Positions 36,204 through 44,959 of a stretch of DNA of 64,000 nucleotides are shown here, one piece after another; the stretch's first letter is position 1; every line of letters begins with the position of its first letter. The notes beneath the pieces were generated by a model. It had not been told where the DNA came from, did no database searches, and saw only the letters and a program-made list of their open reading frames with translations. A program made the position numbers and the translations under genes. Source of the stretch: Methanoregula sp. PtaB.Bin085 (GTDB lineage: Archaea > Halobacteriota > Methanomicrobia > Methanomicrobiales > Methanospirillaceae); contig NZ_MVQB01000027.1 in the NCBI RefSeq assembly GCF_002067035.1, positions 1 to 64,000 on the forward strand, written 5' to 3'.

Positions 36204-36793
36204 GATGCACTCTCCGTTCCCGTTATGACCCTGATGTTCCACTTGAGATACCGGATGCAGACATGGTAGAAGAACCGGCCAAGGTAGTAGTTCCCGATGA
36301 TGACGAGCAGCCCGGTTGTTGTCATACCGATTGAGATGAAGATCCCGGCAAGAGGGGAATACCAGATGGAGTATGCAGAAATTCCCGCGATCTGGAGCAG
36401 GGACCAGATGACCCCCGTAACCCCTCCAAAGGTGATCATCACCCCGACAAGGAAGATGACTGCCAGCATCACGACAAGGAGGATGAACGGCACGAGTACG
36501 AAGACAAGGTTGAAGAGGCCGAGGCCGAGCGTGGCGACAACCGCATGGACAATATTTGTGCACGAGCGGTTATCCTCGGCCTTCTTTACCAGGTGCATGA
36601 CCCGGATCTCCCGGGCAACATCCTCGGGAGAGCCCAGGGACTTCCAGAGCTCCTCATCCGTTCTCCCGTTTGTTTTGCCGATCGAGAAATGCTCCGAATA
36701 ATCCGAGAGGATATCGTCGAGCTCCTCTTTCGGGAGCGTTCCTTCAAGCCGGGTCCTGAGGATCCGGATGAATTCCTGTTCATTCTGCTGCAT
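36200..36793 (-). CDS. HAAS (DUF1700) domain membrane protein
   Basis: 197 aa from ATG 36793 ([12 protein letters not shown]). The N-terminal HAAS domain (residues 1-75: [36 protein letters not shown]) is followed by about four membrane helices. HAAS domains are nearly always encoded next to PadR regulators and are thought to link the membrane to them. Overlaps padR by 14 nt, in agreement with this. Confidence 0.92.
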   Translation of the reverse strand: MQQNEQEFIRILRTRLEGTLPKEELDDILSDYSEHFSIGKTNGRTDEELWKSLGSPEDVAREIRVMHLVKKAEDNRSCTNIVHAVVATLGLGLFNLVFVLVPFILLVVMLAVIFLVGVMITFGGVTGVIWSLLQIAGISAYSIWYSPLAGIFISIGMTTTGLLVIIGNYYLGRFFYHVCIRYLKWNIRVITGTESAS

Positions 36794-37106
36794 TGTTCTT
36801 CCCCTCGAGGAGCGCATTCACCGAAGCCGCAAACCGCATCCATTCTTCCTTCTGTTCGTGCTCTTCCTTCCGTCCGCTCTCTGTCAGCCGGTAATACTTC
36901 CGGGGAGGCCCGCCTGCCGACTCCTGCAGGTATGTCGTAACATACCCCTCGTCTTTCAGGCGGTGGAGCAGCGGGTAGATCGTTCCTTCCGAGATATCGA
37001 TCCGTTTTGATATCTCGCTGACCAGTTCGTACCCGTAACAGTCCTTGTGCGCCAGAACAGAGAGAACGCAGATTTCAAGTACGCCTTTCTTGAACTGGAT
37101 ATTCAT
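36780..37106 (-). CDS. PadR-family transcriptional regulator
   Basis: 108 aa. A winged-helix DNA-binding domain with [24 protein letters not shown] and [17 protein letters not shown] (recognition helix and wing), then [12 protein letters not shown] and a short C-terminal dimer helix. It is the first gene of the six-gene envelope operon and probably represses it, as in other PadR-HAAS units. Palindromes lie directly upstream. Confidence 0.96.
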   Translation of the reverse strand: MNIQFKKGVLEICVLSVLAHKDCYGYELVSEISKRIDISEGTIYPLLHRLKDEGYVTTYLQESAGGPPRKYYRLTESGRKEEHEQKEEWMRFAASVNALLEGKNNAAE

Positions 37107-37224
37107 GGCTTCTTCCCGAATACAGGGGACTGCCCGGCACCGGTACAGGGTTTCTCTGGTGTTTTGAGTGCTGGTTTTTTTGGATTCCGGAAAATCCGGA
37201 GAGGGTAGGGCCGGGCAGGTCCGT

Positions 37225-37297
37225 GTTAATTGCTTAACACAGTATCTTGCATTGCAAGGTACTTACTATCATTGAGAACGCGCAATATATATAATGA
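37225..37297 (-). promoter_or_regulatory. Promoter and operators of the padR operon
   Basis: On the reverse strand, TTATATATAT (around 37288-37296) is a strong TATA box. Downstream, over the expected start near 37265, are two inverted repeats: CTTGCA-T-TGCAAG (37248-37260) and GTGTTAA-TTGC-TTAACAC (37225-37242). These are well placed to block initiation and are likely PadR sites, giving self-repression. Confidence 0.6.
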
Positions 37298-37495
37298 TCG
37301 TTTTTGTCGGGATCGTTCCGTGTTCTCCCATAAGGCCACCGGCGATGCTTTCATACTGACATGCCCGGGCCCGACCTATCCTGAGTCTCAGGTGTACTAC
37401 CCAAAGACATAAAACTTACCATGAGTAAGATTAAGTTACCGGGAGTATCGAGTCCCTGATGATATTTTTCACCCAAGCCGGAGATATTCCATCCC
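37298..37495 (+). promoter_or_regulatory. Upstream region of the TetR gene with inverted repeat
   Basis: CTTAC-CATGA-GTAAG at 37415-37429 is an inverted repeat about 70 nt before the TetR start, with a related AAGTTACC at 37434. It may be an auto-regulatory operator. Apart from the padR promoter, no other structure was seen in this gap. Confidence 0.4.
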
Positions 37496-38080
37496 ATGCC
37501 GCGCATCATTCCCGAATACAAGGAAGAGGTCAGGAAGAAGATCATCGATACCGCGTACCACCTTTTCATGGTCAGGGGATACCATGGGACAACCATGGAA
37601 GAGATTGCCGGGGCGCTCGGGGTCACCAAGCCGGCGATCTACCAGTATTTCCCGGGAAAGGAGGACCTGTTTGCAGCGGTTTCGGAGCGGGGCCGGCAGG
37701 AACTGAAGGGCATCCTCGAGCGCTCGTACCGGGACCGCGATTTCCGGGGCGGCAGCGAAGCCCTCTTCGATTCCCTTTCGCGATACACTCCGCAGTTCTA
37801 TGGCATGTTCTCGGAGATGATGATCCTTGCACCGCGGAACGAACGGATCCGCCAGATCCTCGAGGAGGACCGTCGCGGCGACATTCTTGTCATCGAGCGG
37901 TTCATCGCCCGCCAGCAGGAGAAGGGGCTCGTTCCGCCCCGGCTCGATGCCAACACCCTTGCCCTGGCAAGTCACGCCATCATCGGCGGCCTGCTCCTCG
38001 ACATGAGCACCGGGCTTGACAGAGGAGAAGCAAAACGGATCTGGATCACGACCGTTGAAGCGCTCCTGAAACCATCCTGA
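37496..38080 (+). CDS. TetR-family transcriptional regulator
   Basis: 194 aa. The N-terminal helix-turn-helix is standard: KKIIDTAYHLFMVRGYHGTTMEEIAGALGVTKPAIYQYFPGKEDLF. The C-terminal ligand domain (about 60-190) is all-helical and unassigned. TetR proteins usually repress neighbours and themselves. No transporter is adjacent; the divergent padR operon is a possible target along with its own gene. Confidence 0.95.
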   Translation: MPRIIPEYKEEVRKKIIDTAYHLFMVRGYHGTTMEEIAGALGVTKPAIYQYFPGKEDLFAAVSERGRQELKGILERSYRDRDFRGGSEALFDSLSRYTPQFYGMFSEMMILAPRNERIRQILEEDRRGDILVIERFIARQQEKGLVPPRLDANTLALASHAIIGGLLLDMSTGLDRGEAKRIWITTVEALLKPS

Positions 38081-38174
38081 ACGGGTATCTCGTGCAGGAA
38101 TGACGGAAAAGAGCGCCCCGTCTCCTCATCCTCTTCCCTGCGACCCTCCACCGGCCAGGACAACCGGAAGGAGA

Positions 38175-38372
38175 TTACAGGACCATGTCGAACAACTCGG
38201 GATTTTCCCGGGAATAGGTTTCTCTCAGGCCCTTGAGCGGCAGGTTCTTGATATAATCATACGAACGCGAGAGGAATGCGATCAACTGTCCATGGTCCGG
38301 GTACCTGGCACGGAGGGGATCCGTGAGGCGGATAAGCGTCATCGCATCAGGGACAGTATCGGGAATGGTCAC
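38175..38372 (-). CDS. Small hypothetical protein
   Basis: 65 aa from a GTG, or 55 aa from ATG 38342 (MTLIRLTDPLRARYP). Composition is normal (LSRSYDYIKNLPLKGLRETYSREN), with no membrane helix. No family is recognised. It is convergent with the TetR gene and could be a small regulator or an unrelated peptide. Its reality is uncertain. Confidence 0.4.
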   Translation of the reverse strand: MTIPDTVPDAMTLIRLTDPLRARYPDHGQLIAFLSRSYDYIKNLPLKGLRETYSRENPELFDMVL

Positions 38373-38504
38373 GCGTGATCACTACATGGATCGCTGAACA
38401 ATTACTTATGTTTTATTATTTGTATTCTATCAGAACAGAATCGGGAGCCGCCCGGTTCCGGAAGAGACGGGAAAAAGGTACAGGGGCCGGCCGCAGCCGG
38501 TGGA

Positions 38505-38963
38505 TTACCGGGTATCGGAGGTGCCCTGGTGGAACGGGCAGAAACAGTTGGTGCATCCCCTGCAGACAAAGAACTGGAGATCCGCGGCAGCGATCAGGCA
38601 GAGTGCCACGAAGACATACATGAAAAACGGCTGCATGAGCAGCCAGTACTGGGGAAAGACGATAAAGAATACGACCGGGACAACGATCCCCGTCTTGTCT
38701 GCGAAGGTGTACGGCCCCGGCTCGCGCTGAGGAAAGTAGCGGGTGAGTTTCCCCGGGATGATGTGCCCGCAGTCCGTGTCCCGGCAGGGACATTTCATGC
38801 AGACCGAGTATATCAGGACAAGGCATGAAAGGAGAACCCCGACGATATAGAGGGCTGCAAAGACAACAGATGACGCGAGGATGGCAACAGTCGCTGTAAC
38901 GGCAGCAGCTGCAAGGAGGAGGAGGGAAAGGATCCCGTGTACGTGGCGGTTCATGGATATCAT
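38505..38963 (-). CDS. Cys-rich integral membrane protein, hypothetical
   Basis: 152 aa, or 149 aa from the second ATG at 38954, which has AGGATG just before it. About four membrane helices. Two Cys clusters flank the central helices: CMKCPCRDTDCGHIIPGKL (about 55-73) and CRGCTNCFCPFHQ (about 133-145). Eight or more cysteines on the same side could bind a metal or an iron-sulfur centre. It is not part of an operon. Function unknown. Confidence 0.65.
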   Translation of the reverse strand: MISMNRHVHGILSLLLLAAAAVTATVAILASSVVFAALYIVGVLLSCLVLIYSVCMKCPCRDTDCGHIIPGKLTRYFPQREPGPYTFADKTGIVVPVVFFIVFPQYWLLMQPFFMYVFVALCLIAAADLQFFVCRGCTNCFCPFHQGTSDTR

Positions 38964-39036
38964 CCTGTTATTGCACAGAGCGGCTTAATCATTGTGTTCG
39001 GATCCCGGATTTTTCCGGCGGTCATCCGCCGGGAGG

Positions 39037-40728
39037 TCATTTATGGGTGAAGTACGCCGTTATTCCTGACGCAGTCGCGCTGTCGATCCTGGCAAACCCG
39101 ACCCGCTCGAACTGGACAACTTTTGAGAGTTCCTCCTTCACCCGGGGTTCGCAGGATCCGTGTATCTCCCCGTCCGGGGTCAGGAGTATGCAGGGGACCG
39201 TGTCCTTTGCAGGGAGCCACTGGATGATCCGGGCTTTCGCGGCCCGTGCATCGGCAAGCGAGTCCCCGCCGTAGGAGAACAGCGGCGTTCCGTTGTCCCA
39301 TGCGACCTTTACATTGAACAGGTCCTTGAGACGGATCATACAAACCCCTTCGGTGATTTCGGCTTTCGGTACAAGGACGTCTCCCGTAAACTCAAGCGTG
39401 CGGGTTCCCCGTGCTTCGTCAGACGGGTGGAGCAGGGCGCGGGCCGTGTGATTCGGTGCCCCTGCGATTGTAATCCTCACCGGATCCGGCACAAAGAAGT
39501 AACGGTTTGCCACCGGATCGACGATCTTTTTGTTCTCTGCATAGAGGTTGTCCCACGAGAACGAGATGTCGGTTTCGCCGATACCGATGGCAAGCATGGC
39601 GTTCTTCACGGCAACGGGGCTGATCCCCCGGCGGGCAAGGGCCCGGAGCGTCCCGAGCCGGATATCGTCCCAGCCGGTATACGTGCCCTCTTTTATCCCG
39701 GCACGCATCTGGGAAGTCGAAAGAACCACGCCCTCAATCCCCATCCGGCCATAGTGCCGGTATACCGGCACTTCCCAGCCCATATGGTCGTAGATGTATT
39801 TCTGCCGCCGGGTGTTGGCGATGTGGTCCTTGCCCCGGATCACGTGCGAGACGCCGAGCAGGTGATCGTCTGCTACCACCGAGAAGTTCATCAGGGGATA
39901 CACGTGAGCCTTCACCTTCGGGTGAGGCGGGGCGTCAAGGATCCGGAAAGCGGGGAAGTCCCGCATGGCCGGGTCGGGGTGGTCAAGATCGGTTTTGATC
40001 CGGACCGATGCCTCACCTTCCCGGAAGGAGTGATCGAGCATCTTCTGCCAGAGTCCCAGATTCTCCTCCACGCTCTGGTCGCGGCAGGGGCAGGCCTGCT
40101 TTGCCATCTTGAGTTCCTTGAAGTGCTCGTTGTCGCAGGTGCAGACGTACGCGCCCTTCCGCTCGATCAGCTGCCGGCAGAGATCGTAATAGATCGGAAG
40201 GCGGTCGCTCTGGGTCACGACTTCGGTTATCCCGAGGCCGAGCCACCGGATGTCTTCCCGGACTGTTTCGTAGGCTTCAGGATCGACACGCTTGGGATCG
40301 GTGTCCTCAATGCGGAGGATATAGCGGCCGCCATACTGCTTTACGTAAGCATCGTTGAGCGCGGCTGCCCGGGCATGCCCGATGTGGAGCGGCCCCGAGG
40401 GGTTGGGGGCAAAGCGCATGATAACGCCCTTTTCCGCCTTCTCGAGATCGGGGAGCACTTTCCTGTGCTCGTGCTTCTCCGAGAGGGCGGCCATCATCTC
40501 CGGCGCCCGTTCCTGAAGGGTGGAGGCACGCTCGTCAGGTGAGAGTTTCGCCACATCGGCGATAGCGTCCTTTGCCATGGCAGAGACCTCCTTTGCCCTG
40601 CCCCGCAGCTCCGGGTGTGCACCCATCACCATGCCAATGACCGCACCCGCCTGCGGCACGCCCCCGTGCTTCACCGCGTTCTGCAGTGCGCACAAAAAGA
40701 GGATCTCCCGTATGTCGTCACCGGCCAT
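39037..40728 (-). CDS. gltX: Glutamyl-tRNA synthetase (archaeal type)
   Basis: 563 aa. It charges tRNA-Glu (and probably tRNA-Gln for later amidation). A 100-residue N-terminal helical extension as in archaeal enzymes precedes the catalytic core FAPNPSGPLHIGHARAAALND (HIGH), ILRIEDTDPKR, and LSTSQM in place of KMSKS. The C-terminal beta-barrel (about 400-563) is of the GlnRS/archaeal GluRS kind. CTCDN and CPCRD form a zinc-like cluster. It lies 1 nt after the prenyl-synthase gene and ends the isoprenoid block. Confidence 0.97.
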   Translation of the reverse strand: MAGDDIREILFLCALQNAVKHGGVPQAGAVIGMVMGAHPELRGRAKEVSAMAKDAIADVAKLSPDERASTLQERAPEMMAALSEKHEHRKVLPDLEKAEKGVIMRFAPNPSGPLHIGHARAAALNDAYVKQYGGRYILRIEDTDPKRVDPEAYETVREDIRWLGLGITEVVTQSDRLPIYYDLCRQLIERKGAYVCTCDNEHFKELKMAKQACPCRDQSVEENLGLWQKMLDHSFREGEASVRIKTDLDHPDPAMRDFPAFRILDAPPHPKVKAHVYPLMNFSVVADDHLLGVSHVIRGKDHIANTRRQKYIYDHMGWEVPVYRHYGRMGIEGVVLSTSQMRAGIKEGTYTGWDDIRLGTLRALARRGISPVAVKNAMLAIGIGETDISFSWDNLYAENKKIVDPVANRYFFVPDPVRITIAGAPNHTARALLHPSDEARGTRTLEFTGDVLVPKAEITEGVCMIRLKDLFNVKVAWDNGTPLFSYGGDSLADARAAKARIIQWLPAKDTVPCILLTPDGEIHGSCEPRVKEELSKVVQFERVGFARIDSATASGITAYFTHK

Positions 40729-40729
40729 C

Positions 40730-41695
40730 CTAAAAGCTCCGGGTTACGAAGAACTCGCCGATGTCCATCAGGAGCTGCCGCTCCTTCGAGGGAGCGAGCA
40801 CGGAGAGGTGCCGGTTGCTTTCGGCCACGAGGTCGGTCGCGGTCTTCTTCACCTCGTCGATTACGCCGGCATCGGTCAGTTCCCTGATTGCAGCCTGGAT
40901 ATCCGCAGGTGAGAGGTCCCGCTGGTACTTCTTCAGGTCGAGGCCCTTCTCCCGCGCCCGTATCATAAGAAGGGTCTGCTTGCCCTCGCGGAGGTCAGAG
41001 GCCTGGTCCTTCCCGCTCTTCTCCGGGGGGGTCAGGAGGTCGATAATGTCATCCTGGATCTGGAAGGCTATGCCCGTGCTGAGCCCGAAATTGTACAGCG
41101 CCTTCACCTGCACACCGTTGCCGCCGGCAAGGATCGCGCCGATACCCGCCGCCGCGGCATAGAGGACCCCGGTCTTCTTTTTCACCATTTCCAGGTACTC
41201 GCCTTCGGTCACATCGGTGCGGTGCTCGAAGGACATGTCCATGTGCTGGCCTGCACAGATCTCGTCGCAGGCTTTCGCCAGCATGGTCACGGCGCGGACC
41301 TTCGCATCGTCCTTTGCCTGTGCCATGCAGAGGTGCTCGAAGGCCCGGGCATACAGGACATCGCCGGCAAGGATGCCGGTGGGCATATCCCATTTCGTGT
41401 GCACGGTCGGGGCACCGCGCCGGAGGCTGTCATCGTCCATGATGTCGTCGTGGACGAGCGTGAAGGTATGCGTGACCTCAAGGGCGAGCGCCGCGTGCAG
41501 GATATCATCCGAGCTGCCCGGTTTCACCGTATCTGCAGCGAGCATCACGACCGCCGGGCGGAGCCGTTTTCCTCCTGCAGCAAGCAGGTGGGCCGAGGCC
41601 TTGTTCAGTTCGCCGGTCTTGTCGACAAAGTACCGGTCGATCATGTGATCGATGGTTTTTGCAACCGATGCAAGATAGGATGGAAGTTCTGACAT
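40730..41695 (-). CDS. idsA: Geranylgeranyl/farnesyl diphosphate synthase
   Basis: 321 aa. The first Asp-rich motif is VHDDIMDDDSLRRG and the second QDDIIDLLTP; GKRLRP and the KKTGVLYAA helix are also present. It condenses isopentenyl units into the C20 (and C15) chain for archaeal membrane lipids. In this operon it follows fni, ipk and mvk, so the pathway from mevalonate to prenyl chains is encoded together, with RNase J inserted before it. Confidence 0.95.
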   Translation of the reverse strand: MSELPSYLASVAKTIDHMIDRYFVDKTGELNKASAHLLAAGGKRLRPAVVMLAADTVKPGSSDDILHAALALEVTHTFTLVHDDIMDDDSLRRGAPTVHTKWDMPTGILAGDVLYARAFEHLCMAQAKDDAKVRAVTMLAKACDEICAGQHMDMSFEHRTDVTEGEYLEMVKKKTGVLYAAAAGIGAILAGGNGVQVKALYNFGLSTGIAFQIQDDIIDLLTPPEKSGKDQASDLREGKQTLLMIRAREKGLDLKKYQRDLSPADIQAAIRELTDAGVIDEVKKTATDLVAESNRHLSVLAPSKERQLLMDIGEFFVTRSF

Positions 41696-41707
41696 GGTTC
41701 TCCTCGT

Positions 41708-43045
41708 TTACGCAATCTTCAGCCGCTGGCCGTTCCTCATCAGGTGGACGGTGGAGTTGGCAGTATACCCCATCTCCCCGGCGAACTGGGTATATTCGGC
41801 GTTCATGGTCATGCTTCCGTGCGCAGGGATGATGTGCTGCGGCGAGAGCATCTGGATCATCTCGTAGTGGTCCTCCCGGTACGCGTGGCCGCTCACGTGG
41901 AGATCGTCGAAGATCCGCGCCCCGACCAGTTTCAGCCGGGCCTCGACCAGGTGGCGCTGGCCGAAGTTCAGCGGGCTCGGGATGATGTTGGCCGAGAACA
42001 GGACCTTGTCGCCGCCCGTGATCTGGTAGGGCGTGTCCCCGGTCGCCATGCGGGTCAGGATCGACCCGGGTTCTCCCTGGTGGCCGGTGACGATGGGCAG
42101 GAACTGTCCCTTTCCCGCCTTCATCATCCGGCGCAGGGTCCGGTCGACCGTGCGCCGGTTGCCAAAGACGCTCGTGGTCTCGGGAAAGGAGACCAGTTTC
42201 ATCTGCTCTGCCGTCACCGCATATTTCTCCATGGAGCGGCCGAGCAGCACCGGTTTTCTCCCTATCTCGTGGGCGCACTCTGCAATCGTCTTGATACGCG
42301 AGATATGGGACGAGAAGGTCGAGACGATGATGGCGTTTTTGTCATCCTCGTAGCTGGTGATGGTGTCCCGCACAAGGTCCCGGGCAACCCGTTCGCTCGG
42401 GCAGCGGCCTTTCCTCCCGATATTGGTGCACTCGACGATAAGGGCGAGCACGCCTTCCTTCCCGATCTGGCGGAGGCGGGCAAAATCCGGGGGTTCGCCA
42501 ATGACCGGGCTCCGATCCAGCTTGAAGTCCAGCGCATAGACGATGGCCCCCCGGGGGGTGTGGAGGACCGGGATGACCGAATCGATGATCGAGTGCTGGA
42601 CGCGGACGAACTCGAGGGTCAGCCCCTGGGACAACGTGTACCGCTGACCGGCTTTGAGCGCGAAGAGCTTGTTGGGGATGTTGAACTTCTGTTCACTGGA
42701 GATCTGCTGCCGGATCAGCTCCGTGGTGTACGGGGTTCCGATGACTGGCGCATTGTACCGGTGCGCCAGTTTCGGGATCGCCCCGATGTGGTCGAGGTGC
42801 CCGTGCGAACAGACAATCGCTCGTACTGTCCCGTCGGCCGCGTTCAAAACGGTATCATCGGGGATCGCCTTGATCTTGATAAGGTCAAGGGAGTGCATGT
42901 TCTCGATCTCCGCATCCTCGTGGATCATCACCTGATCGATGCGGAGCCCCATGTCGAAAATGACAATTTCCTTTCCGCAGCGGACAGCGGTCATGTTCCG
43001 CCCGACTTCGTCGTATCCTCCGACTGCGATTATCTCGATTTCCAT
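41708..43045 (-). CDS. rnj: Ribonuclease J (archaeal)
   Basis: 445 aa metallo-beta-lactamase/beta-CASP nuclease. The zinc motif CSHGHLDHIGAIPKL is intact, followed by YALDFKLD, TNIGRKGRCPSE, VSTFSSHISRIKTI (beta-CASP), TGHQGEPGSILTRMA and HVSGHAYREDH. Archaeal RNase J degrades RNA 5'-to-3'. It is shorter than bacterial RNase J, lacking the C-terminal domain. It stands between fni and idsA, an arrangement also known in other euryarchaea. Confidence 0.95.
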   Translation of the reverse strand: MEIEIIAVGGYDEVGRNMTAVRCGKEIVIFDMGLRIDQVMIHEDAEIENMHSLDLIKIKAIPDDTVLNAADGTVRAIVCSHGHLDHIGAIPKLAHRYNAPVIGTPYTTELIRQQISSEQKFNIPNKLFALKAGQRYTLSQGLTLEFVRVQHSIIDSVIPVLHTPRGAIVYALDFKLDRSPVIGEPPDFARLRQIGKEGVLALIVECTNIGRKGRCPSERVARDLVRDTITSYEDDKNAIIVSTFSSHISRIKTIAECAHEIGRKPVLLGRSMEKYAVTAEQMKLVSFPETTSVFGNRRTVDRTLRRMMKAGKGQFLPIVTGHQGEPGSILTRMATGDTPYQITGGDKVLFSANIIPSPLNFGQRHLVEARLKLVGARIFDDLHVSGHAYREDHYEMIQMLSPQHIIPAHGSMTMNAEYTQFAGEMGYTANSTVHLMRNGQRLKIA

Positions 43046-43106
43046 TCTGTATCTCCTGAGTGCTGTGACTGGTTATTCTTTGTGAAAAATCCCCTGGTTT
43101 CGCAGG

Positions 43107-44198
43107 TTATCGTTTAATCCGTGCCGGGTTGTCCTTATCGATCATCTGGCGGGTCTTACCCGTGATATGCAGGGAAGCCTTCCGGAGGTCGGGAACACGG
43201 GCTGATCCTGTCAGGAACATGGCAACCGTGAGCTCCCGGTGGATCGTATCGATAGCATCTGCCAGCGCCTTGTCACCCGTCATGGCGGGTTTGAGGAGCG
43301 GGAGTGCCATGCCGCAGAGGTCAGCCCCGAAGGCGAGCCCCTTGGCAATGTCGAGACCGCTGCGGATGCCGCCCGATGCTATGACCGGCCCGCCGGTTGC
43401 GAGCACCTCGGCAAGGCTGACGATGGTAGGGATTCCCCAGGAGGCAAAGTCCTGCCCGAGACTTCTGAGTTTCCGGTCACCGGCTTTTTTGCTCTCGTCT
43501 GCCCTGACGCTCTCGACCGCCGCCCAGGACGTCCCGCCCCAGCCCCCAATGTCGATGGCTTTCACGCCGGCACCCCAGAGCTTCCGTGCGGCGCCGGCCG
43601 AGATCCCGCACCCGGTCTCCTTGACGATGACCGGTTTTCTGAAATCCCTGCAAAGCCCTTCGATAGCCGCAAGGCAGCCGGTCGCATCGTGGTCCCCTTC
43701 CGGCTGGATCGCCTCCTGCAGGAAGTTGAGGTGGATTGCGATTGCGTCCGCATCGATCATTTCCACAGCCCGTTCAGCCCATTCTGCCCCGTGATCACGG
43801 AGCTGGACAACCCCGAGGTTCGCAACAAGGAACGCGTGCGGTGCCTGGTCGCGGACAACCGAGAACGTATCGGAAAGCGAAGGGTTCTCGAGCGCAGCCC
43901 GCTGGGAACCGACGCCCATGCCGATGCCGTACCGTTCCGCGGCCCGCGCGAGCCGGGCGTTCGTCTCCTTCGTACCGGGATGGCCGCCGGTCATTCCCGA
44001 GATGTAGAGGGGAGAGGAGAAGGTATGGTTCAGGAACCGGCACTTCAGGTCGATCTTCCCCATGTCGCATTCCGGCAGGGCGTTGTGCACGAACCGGATA
44101 TCTGCAAGTCCTGCATCGCCGCTTTCTACTTCTTTTTCCGCGCAGATGCGGAGGTGATCGAGTTTTCTCGATGATGTAAACTGTTTCTTGTCTGCCAT
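43107..44198 (-). CDS. fni: Isopentenyl-diphosphate delta-isomerase, type 2
   Basis: 363 aa. FMN-dependent isomerase that interconverts IPP and DMAPP. Seen: RKLDHLRICAEKEVES at the start, PLYISGMTGGHPGTKETN, GVGSQRAALE, HLNFLQEAIQPEGD with the catalytic Gln, VIVKETGCGIS and IDIGGWGGTSWAAVE, then VIASGGIRSGLDIAKG for flavin phosphate. It is 5 nt from ipk. Confidence 0.97.
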   Translation of the reverse strand: MADKKQFTSSRKLDHLRICAEKEVESGDAGLADIRFVHNALPECDMGKIDLKCRFLNHTFSSPLYISGMTGGHPGTKETNARLARAAERYGIGMGVGSQRAALENPSLSDTFSVVRDQAPHAFLVANLGVVQLRDHGAEWAERAVEMIDADAIAIHLNFLQEAIQPEGDHDATGCLAAIEGLCRDFRKPVIVKETGCGISAGAARKLWGAGVKAIDIGGWGGTSWAAVESVRADESKKAGDRKLRSLGQDFASWGIPTIVSLAEVLATGGPVIASGGIRSGLDIAKGLAFGADLCGMALPLLKPAMTGDKALADAIDTIHRELTVAMFLTGSARVPDLRKASLHITGKTRQMIDKDNPARIKR

Positions 44199-44203
44199 TC
44201 GAT

Positions 44204-44959
44204 CTACTCTCCCCCGACAATCGTCCCGCCATGGCCGGATCCGGCGAGGAAGTCCGGGATTCGCGATACGTGAAAGATATCTGACCGGATCCCTGCGTCC
44301 GCAAGGCCGAGCAGCTCGTCGATCTTCCCTTTCATGCCGCCGGTGACATCAGTGTGGCGCGAGCTGCCGATCCGGAGCGCCGCAACCGTCTCTTTCGTAA
44401 TCGACGGTACAACGACACCCCCGTCGAGCACCCCCGGCACATCGGTGGCAAGTCCCACGCGGCCGATCTTCAGCGCAACGGACAGGTAGCGGACGAGCTG
44501 GTCACCCGAGACGATACAGGCCCCGCGCGAGAGGTCCATCACCACGTCGCCGTGGATCACGGGAACCATCCCGAGACCGAGCATTGTCTCCAGGTGCCGG
44601 GTCTCGAACCCGACCAGCCGCCCGTTGTCCGCGATGCCGGTGTGCAGCGGATGGACGCCGACAGCCGCCACCCCTTTTTCCCGGAGAGCGTCGACAACCG
44701 CGCCGTTGAGGCTGCTGACCGCCCGGTGGGTGACGAATATCCCCTCGGTCTGCCCAGGTTTCGCTCCCGTGTCGAGATGGTAACGTTTCGCCTCGGGATG
44801 CCCGCAGGAACCGGCCCCGTGGATGACCACGATCCCGCCGGTCCGTGCACCGGCAATGGCAGAGGCAATGGTGGCAAGCTGCCCGCGGTTGACCGCGCAG
44901 TCCGCCTTCTTGTCGGTGATGACGCTCCCGCCCAGTTTCAGGATCAGCCGTTCAGACAT
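44204..44959 (-). CDS. ipk: Isopentenyl phosphate kinase
   Basis: 251 aa of the amino-acid-kinase fold. Motifs: LILKLGGSVITDK (ATP), VIHGAGSCGHPEAKRY with the catalytic His of the GAGSxGHP motif, VIHGDVVMD and SGDQLVRYLSVALK. It phosphorylates isopentenyl phosphate in the alternative mevalonate route used by most archaea. Overlaps mvk by 8 nt. Confidence 0.95.
   Translation of the reverse strand: MSERLILKLGGSVITDKKADCAVNRGQLATIASAIAGARTGGIVVIHGAGSCGHPEAKRYHLDTGAKPGQTEGIFVTHRAVSSLNGAVVDALREKGVAAVGVHPLHTGIADNGRLVGFETRHLETMLGLGMVPVIHGDVVMDLSRGACIVSGDQLVRYLSVALKIGRVGLATDVPGVLDGGVVVPSITKETVAALRIGSSRHTDVTGGMKGKIDELLGLADAGIRSDIFHVSRIPDFLAGSGHGGTIVGGE

Noticed and set aside
39160-40542. Open frame of 460 codons opposite gltX
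   Set aside because: gltX is clear; the antisense frame has no recognisable structure.
41744-43117. Open frame of 457 codons opposite rnj
   Set aside because: Antisense of the RNase J gene.
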